This document shows, in pieces, positions 39,999 through 50,530 of a stretch of 64,000 nt of DNA. The position numbers and the translations under genes were made by a program. The number at the start of each line of letters is the position of its first letter. Position 1 is the stretch's first letter. Source of the DNA: Artemia franciscana (taxonomy: Eukaryota; Arthropoda; Branchiopoda; Anostraca; Artemiidae); contig NC_088865.1 of NCBI RefSeq assembly GCF_032884065.1, positions 45,145,152-45,209,151 on the forward strand. The letters are read 5' to 3'. The notes below the pieces were generated by a model. It did no database searches, was not told the DNA's origin, and saw only the letters and a program-made list of their open reading frames with translations.

Positions 39999-41347
39999 TT
40001 TAATGTGTTATCAGAAGTTGTTTTTTTTCTGTGTTTTGTTTTATACTCCGCTGTTTCAAGTGGGTCACAAATAAATTATTATTATTATTATTAATTGTAA
40101 CCGAAACTCCAAAGAACGGATTTTTGATACCAATAGATATATCAAAAGAATCAAAATTACATGCTGATTTCACACATATAGGTTTTATTAAGTTTTATCT
40201 TACCCATCAAAGGTTACGAGGATTTAAAATTTTGCCTTTTTTTCGAAAAAAGGTGAAAATCCGTAAAAGGTTTAAAAAGGTGAAAAACCCAGGGTAATCA
40301 TCCGATTACAATTTTGAGATAGCCATTTTGTTCACCAAAGCTGAACGGCCCAATAACTATACCTTTGGATAACATGATCCCCCTCTCCAAAGCCCCAGGG
40401 CAAAGATTTAAGTTATAAAAATTTCCCATTTTTTACGCGTAACATTTTCATTGAGAAGCATGCATACATTTTAGGGTTGGAAGACGAATTTTCTGATGTT
40501 TTCTTTTTACGGGGGAACTTTCCATGTGGAGGGAAGTTTCCAGGGGGTGAACTTGTCACAGGAAATTATACACTGGAGGAATTTGCCAGAAGTCTAATTC
40601 AACACGTTTTAATTTTTTTGTTTTTGAAATTCTGATGAGTAAATTGTACAGTCTTTCTTTTATTAGATAATTATTTTTATAGATAAGATTCCAAGGTAAA
40701 GATTTTCGTAATACTCCTTTCAAAAAAAATTCATAGGCTTAAGTTTTACTTCAACCTTCCTTACCTTTTCTTATGAAATGCTTCATCGGGATTTTTTTCA
40801 CGTATTTTTATTATAAAATTTTCGAAGCTGTCTAAACTTTCAGGTAACTACATAAAGCCCTTCAAGTATACAGATAAAGTGAAAAAATTAACTGCATCTG
40901 CACCATTTTTTGGGTATGCAACATTTCTAATTCTTGTATTTTCGGCATTAATATCTTCTATTGTTACTTTTAAGGTATGTTTTAATAGTCCTTTGTCATC
41001 AATTATAGTCTTGATATTGTCAAGTGATTGATAATTGTTAGGGAGCATATTAATGTCTTCACTCAAATACTGATTTGTAAGGATTTGTTGGTTAACAACT
41101 TCGCCTTTGAAATCGTTTAAAATAGTTTTCACGCTTTGTAAATTCATATTATCTTTCGCTGATATTAGATCACCTAGATTAGTTAATGGTTTCAATTATA
41201 AATCAATTGTAAATCAAAATTGTAAATATAATTACATCAAACAAACATCAGAGGTAAAGCTAAGGAAAATGACAAGACGAAACTAAGTGAAGAAATAAAA
41301 ATAAATTGTATGTGTTTGGATGCTGAAAGATGCCTGGTTTGGACACT
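39229..41347. repeat. Second copy of the 2.35-kb tandem duplication
   Basis: Matches 36875-39228 at offset 2354 with scattered substitutions, minus the 235-bp extra fragment. Its LINE part is a 261-codon open RT fragment with YADD (39213-39998), the leading residues coming from Polinton-side sequence. It also repeats the ATT tail (about 40077-40092), the hairpin-family piece and the opposite-strand frame. Confidence 0.92.
40848..41195 (-). pseudogene. Second copy of the coiled-coil/trimer-motif fragment
   Basis: Same 115-codon frame as at 38494-38841, with a Thr to Ile change near residue 38. Still open, but not shown to be part of any intact gene. Confidence 0.45.
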
Positions 41348-42120
41348 TCGAAGAAGAATAAAAGTTTGAAAAACATTCCAAAAAAGGATAACTGCGAAGA
41401 TCCTGAAATCATTATGCCAAAAACAAGATCTAAAATTGAATTTAAAAATATTACAAAACAAATGAAAGTACCTTACTATATTTTAGCTAATTTTGAATCG
41501 TATAATGAAGAATTTAATTTAGAGAAAGATTTTTGTTTGTTTTGAGAAAACCATGGAAAATTTTAGAACAAGAGCAAGTATTGAAACAATTACTAGTGAT
41601 GAACAAAGACAAAACAAAATAATTAAAAACGTAACTTTAGATCGAAAATAATCTTTAGCGAGAATTTCTCGGTACCCAGAATGGCCATGTCAAACATAAA
41701 TCTATATTAACCTATTTAAAATGGATTTGCTTTATCAGAGTTATTTAAGTTACTAATGTATGAATTTCATTATGAATACACGTAACCAAAATACAGTGAA
41801 AACATTGACTTATGTTATTTGGACCCGCAGAGCTTTATTTATGATATTCCAACTGAGGATTTTTATGAAGACATTAAAGCTGACCTCCAAGAATAGTTCG
41901 ATACTTCAAATTATAAAAAGATAACCCATTTAACTACTCTGCATACAATAAAAAAAAAGACATGATGAAAGATGAACTATCTGGAACAATGATGCGTGAT
42001 TTTGAAGGTTTAAGATCAAAAGGATATGCTTATTTAAAAGAGGGTGACGATGAAACCAAAACAAAGAAAAAAATTAAAATGTATGAAAACGAATATCATT
42101 AAAGAAAATATGACATAACA
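41330..42120 (+). pseudogene. Polinton/Maverick-type protein-primed DNA polymerase B relic
   Basis: Such polymerases replicate large virus-like DNA transposons. 41330-41545 encodes an N-terminal stretch with MKVPYYILANFESYNEE, matching the start of the exonuclease domain. The catalytic Asp of this motif (usually A-D-F-E) reads Asn here. Several stops follow. 41812-41900 gives DLCYLDPQSFIYDI and a C-terminal block, and 41950-42110 gives DELSGTMMRDFEGLRSKGYAY, a typical segment near the C-terminus. The bulk of the palm is missing between 41550 and 41800. Fully decayed. The fragment at 39110-39228 is its duplicated left end. Confidence 0.7.
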
Positions 42121-42560
42121 GAATTATAAAGATGTATTTTTTGGAAAATTGGAAAGCTTATCAGAAACTCAGGATAATTTAAAAGCAAACAAACATAGAA
42201 TGTCCTTAGGAAAATAAAATAAAAAAAGCTCTTGACCCAAGTGACACTAAAGGAGAGGTTTTGAAAAATAAACTAAATATGGTACCCTGGGGATTTGATC
42301 CCTTGAAGCTGTAAGCTAGTTAAAGTATTATTAAGCAGACTAATTGATTATAGTTAAGCTAGTAAGGTATTAACGTTAAGCTTCATAATTAAAGTTAAGC
42401 TATAAGCTTCAAATCTATTAGGTTCATAGTTGAATTTTTCTTAACAAAAATTTTTACCTAGTAAATGGATGGAAAAGCACCTATTAATTTCACACGTAAA
42501 ATTGAAATGGAAAAGAGAAAGCAAGAATATAAAAATAATTTTGTATTAGAATTCTCGCAA
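42121..42560. other. Polinton remnant passing into low-complexity AT-rich DNA
   Basis: The first 150 bp may still be polymerase-derived in shifted frames. At 42310-42410 the string AGTTAAGCT or close variants recurs several times. No gene. Confidence 0.45.
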
Positions 42561-42960
42561 ATTCCCCCAGTGTATAATTTCGTTTGACAAGTTCACCCCC
42601 TGGAAACTTCCCTCCAAATGGAAAGTTCCCCCGTAAAAAAAACATCAGAAAATTTGTCTTCCCACCCTAAAATGTCTGCATGCTTCCCAATGAAAAATAC
42701 TATGCGTAAACAACGGGCAATTTTAATAACTTAGATATTTCCCCTGGGGCTTTGGGGAGGGGGTCATGTTATCAAAAGGTATAGTTATTGAGCCATTCAA
42801 CTATGGTGAAAAAAATGGCTATCACAAAATTATGATCGGATAATTTTGGAGAAAAAGAGGTGAGGGAGGGAGCCTAGTTATCCTCCAGTCTTTTTCTTCA
42901 CTTGAACAGACCACTCGAAATTCTCATTTCCATTTGAACAAGCCATCTCACGATTTTCTA
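42560..42960. repeat. Hairpin-family repeat, opposite orientation
   Basis: Reverse complement of 37940-38240: GTTCACCCCCTGGAAACTTC, TCTGCATGCTTCCCAATG, CCCCTGGGGCTTTGGGGAGG and ATGGCTATCACAAAATT pair with the plus-strand blocks there. Confidence 0.8.
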
Positions 42961-43240
42961 ATACCAATTGGTCGATATGATCGACTTAGTATGAGAGGTT
43001 GGACTCTAGTTCAGCATTGTGGAGTGATATGCATGAGAGCAAAATTTTCATGCAAGTTAACTCGTAGTCAACCTGCGATTGTTCCCCAGCGAGAACCTCC
43101 AACCGGTCCGACTCTAGTTCGGCATTGTGAAGGGACACGTTTGCACGGAGCATAAATGGGGGAGACAGTAACAACGGCCATCAAAGGGGTGAAATTAACC
43201 TTGACTGGGCTGAACAATCTGTCTTGGCTTTTTTCTACAA
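42961..43240. repeat. Short duplicated GC-richer segment
   Basis: Two related blocks, near 43000 and 43107, read ACTCTAGTTC(A/G)GCATTGTG. The segment lies between hairpin-family pieces. The three overlapping short frames here are mutually exclusive and I credit none of them. Confidence 0.5.
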
Positions 43241-45250
43241 TTCGCCATGACTTCCACTTTTCCCACAACTATTCCCTTTTTTTTAAATTCAAAAATCAAC
43301 GGATTTTTGAATTTAAGTGCGATAAAAGAAAGAAAAAAAAAAAAAAAAATAGACACGCATCGGTGATCTTTCTTCTGGCAAAAAAAAAAATGTAAAGTTC
43401 TACATTTTTTCAGATAGAAGCTTGAAACTACTACAATAGGGTTTTCTGATATGATGAATTTGAATGCTGTATACAGTGCAAATGCTGTATCGTTTACTAG
43501 ATTATAATTTTCTCGAGAAGTACCACTTCTCATTGTCACCGTGCAGCACTGTCAGCACTCACAGTTTTGGATAGGAAAACTCGTGGATGGAGAAAGGAAC
43601 TTATGACGGAGGGGAAACGCAAACTATCTTTAGACACCGGAAAACATCCAACCTTTGATTCAATAAAAAAAAAGTTTTGTATTTAACTAAAAAAAAGGAG
43701 ATATGTTAAAACTTAAGACAAACAAAAATTTTCCTGTATATAAAAGGGGCTCTCCCCTCCTCAAAACCTCACTCATTACGCCAAAGTTTGACTTTCTGTA
43801 GCAACTCTGCTTAAAACACGAAAAAACAAAACTTTAGTGTAAAGAGCGATGCGTTGAGGATGGTATATCTCCTTTCATATGTGGAATAATTTTTGTTCGT
43901 TTTAAGGCTTAATATTGCCCCTTACTTTCGGTTAAAAACACTTGCTTATTTAGCTTCTGAATGTTTTTCAACTAATGCAGGTTCAAATGTGGTTCGTCGT
44001 ACATGAATCATTACAACAAAATTTGTATGCTAATTTTGGCAGATTTATTCCGCACATGAAAGGTTGCCCCCTCCTCAATACATTGCTCTTGACGCTAAAG
44101 CTGTTTGCACTTTTTAAAGAGCTTTCTAAAAAAAGGTTTCCCATGTTTTAGCCGATGCTCTTAAAGAATTCGGAATTTTCGGCCAAACTTTGTCGTAAAG
44201 AACAAGGTATTAAAGAGGGAGAAATCCTTCATATATGGAATATTTTGTTTTTGTTTTTCAAATAATGGCAGTAAATCTGGCTTGCCCTCTATGTAATGTA
44301 CCCTTTCCCCTCACAGAAAACTCCTCCATGGAAATTTCATCCAACTTAGTGTGCACCTCCCCCCCCTGCGTCAAATTCCCTTGGAGCAGTTCCATCCTTG
44401 CTAAGAATCCCTGTAAAATTGCTTGTGGACCATTCAGCCTAAAAATTATCCTTAGCACTTTTTGATTTGAATTTTAGAATTTAATCTCCATCACTCCAGA
44501 ATCGCCCCCTTCCATAGAATATTTTCCAGAAATCAAAACCCGCGAAAAAAGCCCCTGGATAATACCCCGGAATATCCTTATATGAAAATTTTGGCAAAGA
44601 GAATATAAGATTAAAAAGAATTTCGTTTAGTAATTCTGTCAAATCCCTCCACTGTATAATTGACCCCGGAATATTCATCCCCTCCAAGAAATTTCTATCC
44701 CCAAGGAAGATTCTCCCCGCAAAATTCCACCCCATTAGCACCTCCCCCCAAAAAATGTCTGTATACTTTCCAATAGCAAATACTATATGAAAACAATGGG
44801 TGAACTTTATAAGTTTCGGGCTTCTCCCCACGGACTATGGAGGTCCTTTTTCGCCTAAATACACAATTATTTGTTCATTTAACTATTTTGAAGAAAATGG
44901 CTATCTCAAAAATTTGATCACATGATCCAGGGGGAAGAATGGGCGAGGTAGGGGGCCCAGCTGCTCTTCAATCTTTTTGGTCACTTAAAAGGGCAATAGG
45001 ACTTTTAATTTCCGTTTGAATACATTTTCTTCCGGTCTTCTAGAACCGTTATGCCAACAAAACGATTCCTAGCAAAAAAATGGCCTATGCAAGCATCTCC
45101 TGTAAAACACCAGACCAATTTACTCTGGCTCGTAACTTTTGATAGATATCATTTTAAGCTATGTATATAAGCTACAAGGATAATAAGCTGGTTCTTTTTA
45201 TGTGTCTATTGATGTGTCGCTGCTTGCTTACAGTTCGTTACCACGAAACG
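43240..45250. repeat. Long hairpin-family repeat with diverged foldback core
   Basis: Blocks in order: purine-rich run, TTTTTTCAGATAGAAGCTTG, the 43440-43640 block shared (inverted) with 6040-6330, a diverged inverted repeat at about 43690-43935, a block shared (inverted) with 5340-5700, and a right end at 45231-45250 with CAGTTCGTTACCACGAAACG. Frames at 44235-44465 and 44258-44831 are repeat sequence. Confidence 0.75.
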
Positions 45251-45937
45251 TTTGACACCCAGCTTATTAGGTCAGGGAATTTTTCAGAATTACTCGTTTC
45301 TTTTAAATAGTAAACAGCTAGATATCCTAAAACAAAAGAATAATCGAAATGATGGTTCAAAATAAAGTAAAAAAATGTCACACGACAAGATCCATTTTAT
45401 TTAAAAACAGTTGTTATAAGCCATAAAAGTCAAATTTCTTTCTTGTATCAATAAAAAATAACAAAATTAAGTCAGCCATGTCGTATATCTACGATATTTG
45501 TCCATTGGGTAAGTAATGCAGTGCGACCGAAAGTGTAACAACACACAATCACAATTATGATTGTAACAACACACCATTTGATTATAACAACACACAAGAT
45601 GAACAATGCAAGAGGTCAGTCAATCTAAATCAATAGGCTACCAAACGAAATTGAAAACCAAATTATTCATATATGCAAAACTTGACCCGCTTATAAAGTA
45701 AGATAATAAAAATGTGCTTTCTCCTACTTACCATTTTCACCCTCATAATCCCATTGCAAATTATGGTCACCACAAAATATACCTGCAAAACAAAATTCTA
45801 AAATAGGAGTTAGAAGGCAAATTCCACTTTTTCTTACAGCATTAATACTACTTGAGAACAATGATAGCCATATGTCATTAGCATTTATGCTAAAGTGGGA
45901 AATCCCTATGATTAGAAAACAATTTGAGAATAGCTAC
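45251..45937. other. No gene seen
   Basis: AT-rich. Around 45540-45600 GTAACAACACAC-like strings recur three times. No frame or motif worth naming. Confidence 0.5.
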
Positions 45938-46150
45938 TACTACTACTAATAATAATAATAATTATAATAATAACTCACTGCAGCACCAAGCCGCCTAAGG
46001 TAAATACAGCTACACACGCTCCTTCTCCAGCCCAATCCATTCAAGGCCTCCCTCTTTACACCCTCCCAGGAAATTTCCATTTCCTTTAAATCTTTATTTA
46101 TGACATCCTCCAAACCCAGACAAGGACGACCTGCTTACCGTGAAGCCCCA
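45938..46150 (-). pseudogene. LINE 3' end with ATT tail
   Basis: On the minus strand the frame reads GRPCLGLEDVIN, KREALNGLGWRRSVCSC and then an (ATT)n tail at 45942-45977. The G-R-P...L-x-D ... A-x-x-R-x-x-W-R pattern is the usual C-terminal tail of many LINE RT proteins. The same family recurs at 55483-55690. 5' part not recognised. Confidence 0.75.
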
Positions 46151-46560
46151 GACGGTCGGCCAAAAAGGACAATCTTCGGCAATCTGTCATCCCACCCTTA
46201 GGGGTTATAAAGTAAGCCAGAGGGCTGCTATTTGCCAGCCATAGATTAACACGGAGGCAGCCGCATACAAAATATTGGAACCGACGGAACTTGGAGCGGC
46301 ATTGGTTGGATTGGGATTGTGGAATTCAGGGCCAAAAGTAGTAAATTTAGAACTGACGCAAGAGGAGTCGGATTAAGAATTGTGATCGGAGCGTGCAAAG
46401 TGGGAGCGGGAGTCGGTTGACCCGGGGTGGAAGCCAGCAATATTGGAGGTGGTACCGCTGTAACCGGGGTCCAAAGATGAGGAAGCGGAATTGAATATCA
46501 CTTATTAAAATAAAAAAAATATCCAAAATTGTCTTAGGAATGTTGAGGGGGGCCAAAAGG
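46151..46560. other. Unassigned repeat-like sequence
   Basis: Contains GGAACCGACGGAAC and several GGAGTCGG-like strings. The Pro/Leu-rich minus-strand frames are not credible genes. It may be the upstream part of the LINE fragment. Confidence 0.4.
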
Positions 46561-48262
46561 TGCCATCATGCAGCCAATTTCTACAAATATACTGGAAATA
46601 AGGAGAAGACTCGTTCAAGAAATCTTTTAAATTCTAAGTGGCGTGAATTGCCTTGGAATATCATGTTCTAACATTAAAATGCTAAGTTCCGCTGCTCAAA
46701 TAAAAAAAGAGTTCAATTTTAGTTTTAGATGCTTATTTGTATGGGTAGAAGATTCAAAATACCGTAGAATGCCACGGGGATGCTACAACGATGCCACAGG
46801 AGCACATGTTGCCATGGTAATAAGAAGTGTTTTGAAGGCACCACAAATGGGTTGCTTACGAGAAAACGAACCAATGTAGTTAAAGCATAATTTTTTTATC
46901 AAAAAAAAATGCTTGAAAATGGCTTAGAAATAATGAAGGGTGCTACAGAGTACTGTGTTTCCACCATTTAGAGTCACAGTCTGAGAACTAGGATGAAACA
47001 TCGCAATTTAAGAAAGAAATGACAGTGTTCCGATGTCCAAATAAAAAAAAATGGTTCTTTTTAGTTTTTAAATTTATTTTTGAGAGAAAAAGATGTGAAA
47101 AGTTGCTACCAGTGGGTTTAATTGGGGCTGGTACATTCTCCTTCGCTGTCCTCAATTGGTAGGAGTCATCAGAAGTAACGCTAATGAGGATTTTTTCATT
47201 AGGTTTAAAGATCGATTCTAGTGTAAACTAATATTTTGAGGGAAAATGCCGGAAAATGCCATACGTGTGATAATGCCTGCTAGAGGGTGCCATATGTAAG
47301 CCAATCAGTGTCACAGACTGGGAATTGTCATGGACCATCTTAATCTAACAATTAAATGACACGTCTCTACTGTTCTAGTAATAACAATGGTCATTTTTTA
47401 GTTTATAAATTTATTTTTAAGTGAAAAATATTGAAAAACCCCTTAGGTGTGAAAAAATGCCCCCGTAGGGTGTCATCGAGGCTGGTATACTATGATACGC
47501 TGGCTCCAATTGCTAGGAGTCTTCAGAAGAGACGCTAATGGGGATTTTTCATTAAGTTAAAATCATTCCTTCTAGTGTAGACGAAAGTTTTGCAGGAAAA
47601 TGCCGGGAATGCCATATTTAAATGCAACACCAGCAAGAGGGTGCTACGTGTCAGCCATTCAGTGTCACAAGACAGGGTTTGCTATGGAACATCGCAATCT
47701 AGCGATGAACTGGCAAGTTCTCACTGTTCAAATAAAAAACAACGATCATTTTTTGGTTCATAAATTTACTTTCGAGAGAAAAAAGGTAGAAAAACTCTTA
47801 TGTGTGATAATGTGACCCCCCCCAATCGGCGTCATCGGGGGCTTGAATTTGTGCCGAGATGGCCTTAATTGCTAGGAGTCATCAGATTAAGCACTAACGT
47901 TTGATTCTGTTGTAAACGAATATTTTTGCAAGTGAATACCCAAAAAATGCTATATTTACTATAATGCCTGTTAGAGGGTGCAATATGCCAGCTATTCTGT
48001 GTCACAGGTCGGGAATTGTCACAGGTCAGGTGTGGTAATGTAACCCCCAGGGGGTGTCATCAGGGGGCTAGTTGTGCCAAGTTGGTCTCAATTGATAGGA
48101 GTCACCAGAAGAAACGTTAATAGGAATTTTTTCTTTAAGTTTAAGCGATCGATTATAGTGCCAAGAAATGTTTTTGCAGGAAAATGCCCCGAAAATGCCA
48201 TATGTACGATAAAGTCTGCTAGAGGGTGCCGTGTGTTAGCCATTCAGTGTCACGCAGAATAG
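46561..48262. repeat. Degenerate satellite, unit about 340-355 bp
   Basis: A block of the form AGAGGGTGCCATATGTAAGCC ... AGTGTCAC recurs near 46930, 47280, 47633, 47973 and 48222. Between the blocks, GGCTTGAATTTGTGCC / CTAGGAGTCATCAGA and GTTCATAAATTTACTTT-like blocks keep the same order. The last period is shortened to about 249 bp. Short frames such as 47600-47815 are satellite. Confidence 0.85.
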
Positions 48263-49149
48263 GACAACAGAGTCTTTCAAACCATGTAAAGCTCTTTTGA
48301 AAGACACCAAAATTATTTATTTAACAAATCTTTGCTTTTTGATGAGTGTTAAGTAAAGACGTTAATGTTTGAACAACGAAGAAAATATGCAATAAATGTT
48401 TCAAACTGTGTTTTTTTTTTCGTTTAAGATTGCCCTTAATATAAGCGTAGAATTTTGTGCAGTAAAGAGAAAAAGAAAAGACTTTTGATCATTTATGAAC
48501 GTGTACTATATTCTAGCCATAATGGTACTTTCACTTTTATTTCATCTCTGATAGTACATTCAAGGTCTATTTGAAGTTCTACATTCAAAATTATTTCTAA
48601 GAAATGTGCTAAGAGCAAGCCTCTAATATTATCTGATATCATTCTCAGAAACTTTACTTAACAAGCAGGTGTACTTCAAATTTAAGGGACTTCCAGTAAT
48701 CCATTTTCCCCTCAGTGTGTCAACTATTGCAGCCATATGGGAACACGCAATTCATTTAATCTTTCTACTATGCGTGAACAGGGGATTCTCCTAGCGCGCA
48801 ATAGGTTACCATGGAGAATGTATTAGCCGAATCAAGATATTAGAAAGAGTATCTTGGCCCAGCTATCTAGCACTCCATTCTATTGAGGGGAAATCCTTTT
48901 GGAGTCCTAATGTGGACACAAATCCTAGTTAATAAATGTTCCCTGAGAAATACAAACAAATGAAATAAAATCTCCTAAAGTATCATATGAGATCCAACAT
49001 GTAACCATCATTAAATAACAACCACGTGTACACCATTATTACGTAAAACCTACATGTGTTTCCCCCCTCAGTTACAACCGTGGGTTCCCCGCGTGACTAG
49101 TGGATTCTAACAAGTCCTATTACGTAGCAGCCAATAGTAAACAAAACCC
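48263..49149. other. No gene recognised
   Basis: AT-rich sequence with no repeat family I can name, no long frame and no RNA gene. It is the left genomic flank of the Penelope insertion. Confidence 0.5.
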
Positions 49150-49546
49150 ATTATGTAATAAACAAATACAACGTAGAGACAATAGGGAAAATTTCAAGAC
49201 AGTGGAAATTATTTCTGTAGATATTTCGGCCCTATGTCCAAGGGCCGTCTTCAGCACAATATAAGAATAAGAGAGAAACTATTTACATCAAATTGTGAGG
49301 ATTAAAACTGAATAATTAAAAACACTTTTTAAAACTTTTTTTAAAAATAGCCCTAGCATCCTTACTTCAACGAAGTTCAACCAGGACTGGCGAAAAGAAT
49401 GAATTGAGAATATAAGCTCATTCAAACTGAAGAGAATAAAATGATTAGATGCAATTTCTTAAAGCTAATCTTGCTTGTTTAGCAGCCTGTCTCAAACGCC
49501 TTTTCGTAGTTGGTTCAGTACTATTATTACATAAAAAAAAACTAAG

Positions 49547-49807
49547 TTTTTTTAACTGAAAGTAAGGAGCGACATTAAAACTTAAAACGAACAGAAATTA
49601 CTCCGTATATGAAATGGATTGTTCCCTCCGCAATCCCTCGCTCTTTACGCTAAAGCTTTTAATTGTTTTAAAAAGCAGAATTGTGGCAAAGAGTCACACT
49701 TTAGCGTAAAGAGCGAGGGATTGCGGAGGGAACAATCCATTTCATATACGGAGTAATTTCTGTTCGTTTTAAGTTTTAATGTCGCTCCTTACTTTCAGTT
49801 AAAAAAA
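49547..49807. repeat. Perfect palindrome, 109-bp arms with 43-bp loop
   Basis: Arm 49547-49655 and arm 49699-49807 are exact reverse complements as far as I can read them. They begin AACTGAAAGTAAGGAGCGAC and meet at CTTTACGCTAAAG. Related cores at 5760-6015, 34007-34261 and about 43690-43935 have strongly diverged arms. Confidence 0.95.
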
Positions 49808-50388
49808 CCTGGTTTTTTTTATGTAATTTCTGAACGTTTTTGAATTAATGCATGTTTGATTTTGACTCTCCACACGTAAACTATTCAAACAAAATTTGCA
49901 TATTAATTCCTTTTTTGGCTAAATGGCTTTCTCTTAGTTTTGATCATACGATTTTGAGAAATATGGGATGGGAAGGAGGCAATCTCAAAATTTTGATCCG
50001 TTGACTTTGGGAAAAAAATGAGCGTGGGAGGGGGCCTAGATGCCCTCCAATTTTTTTGGTCACTTAAAAAGGGCACTAGAACTTTTCATTTCCGTTAGAT
50101 TGAGCCCTCTTGCGACATTCTAGGACCACTTGGTCGATACGATGTCCCCTGGGAAAAAAAAAACAAAAACAAAAAAAACAAATAAACACGCACCCGTGAT
50201 TTGTCTTCTGGCAAAAAATACAAAATTCCACATTTTTGTAGATAGGAGCTTGAAACTTCTACAGTAGGGTTCTCTGATACGCTGAATCTGATGGTGTCAT
50301 TTTCACTAAGATCCTACGACTTTTAGGGGGTGTTTCCTCCTATTTTCCTAAATAAGGCAAATGTTCTCAGGCTCGTAACTTTTGATGG

Positions 50389-50530
50389 TAAAGGTAAAGG
50401 TAAAGGATACGGCATTAGACTTTACAGTCCCTACCGGCGGTGCTGATCTCCGTTTCCTGGCCCTTCAGCCAGGAAGTGCAATGGGGGGTTGGGGGCCAGC
50501 CATCCTATGCTTTCACACACCCTTCCTGTT
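50389..50530 (-). mobile_element. 5'-truncated SINE with 13-bp target duplication
   Basis: TAACTTTTGATGG flanks the insert at 50376-50388 and 50531-50543. The insert is the reverse complement of the 3' half of the SINE at 60080-60397 and begins with its (AAGGTA)n-type tail. It interrupts the foldback element. Confidence 0.93.

Noticed and set aside
44235..44831. Overlapping frames of 66-116 codons on both strands
   Set aside because: They fall entirely within the hairpin-family repeat and are not kept in its other copies.
46246..46556. Pro/Leu-rich minus-strand frames
   Set aside because: Two overlapping frames in repeat-like DNA, no motif, no consistent codon pattern.
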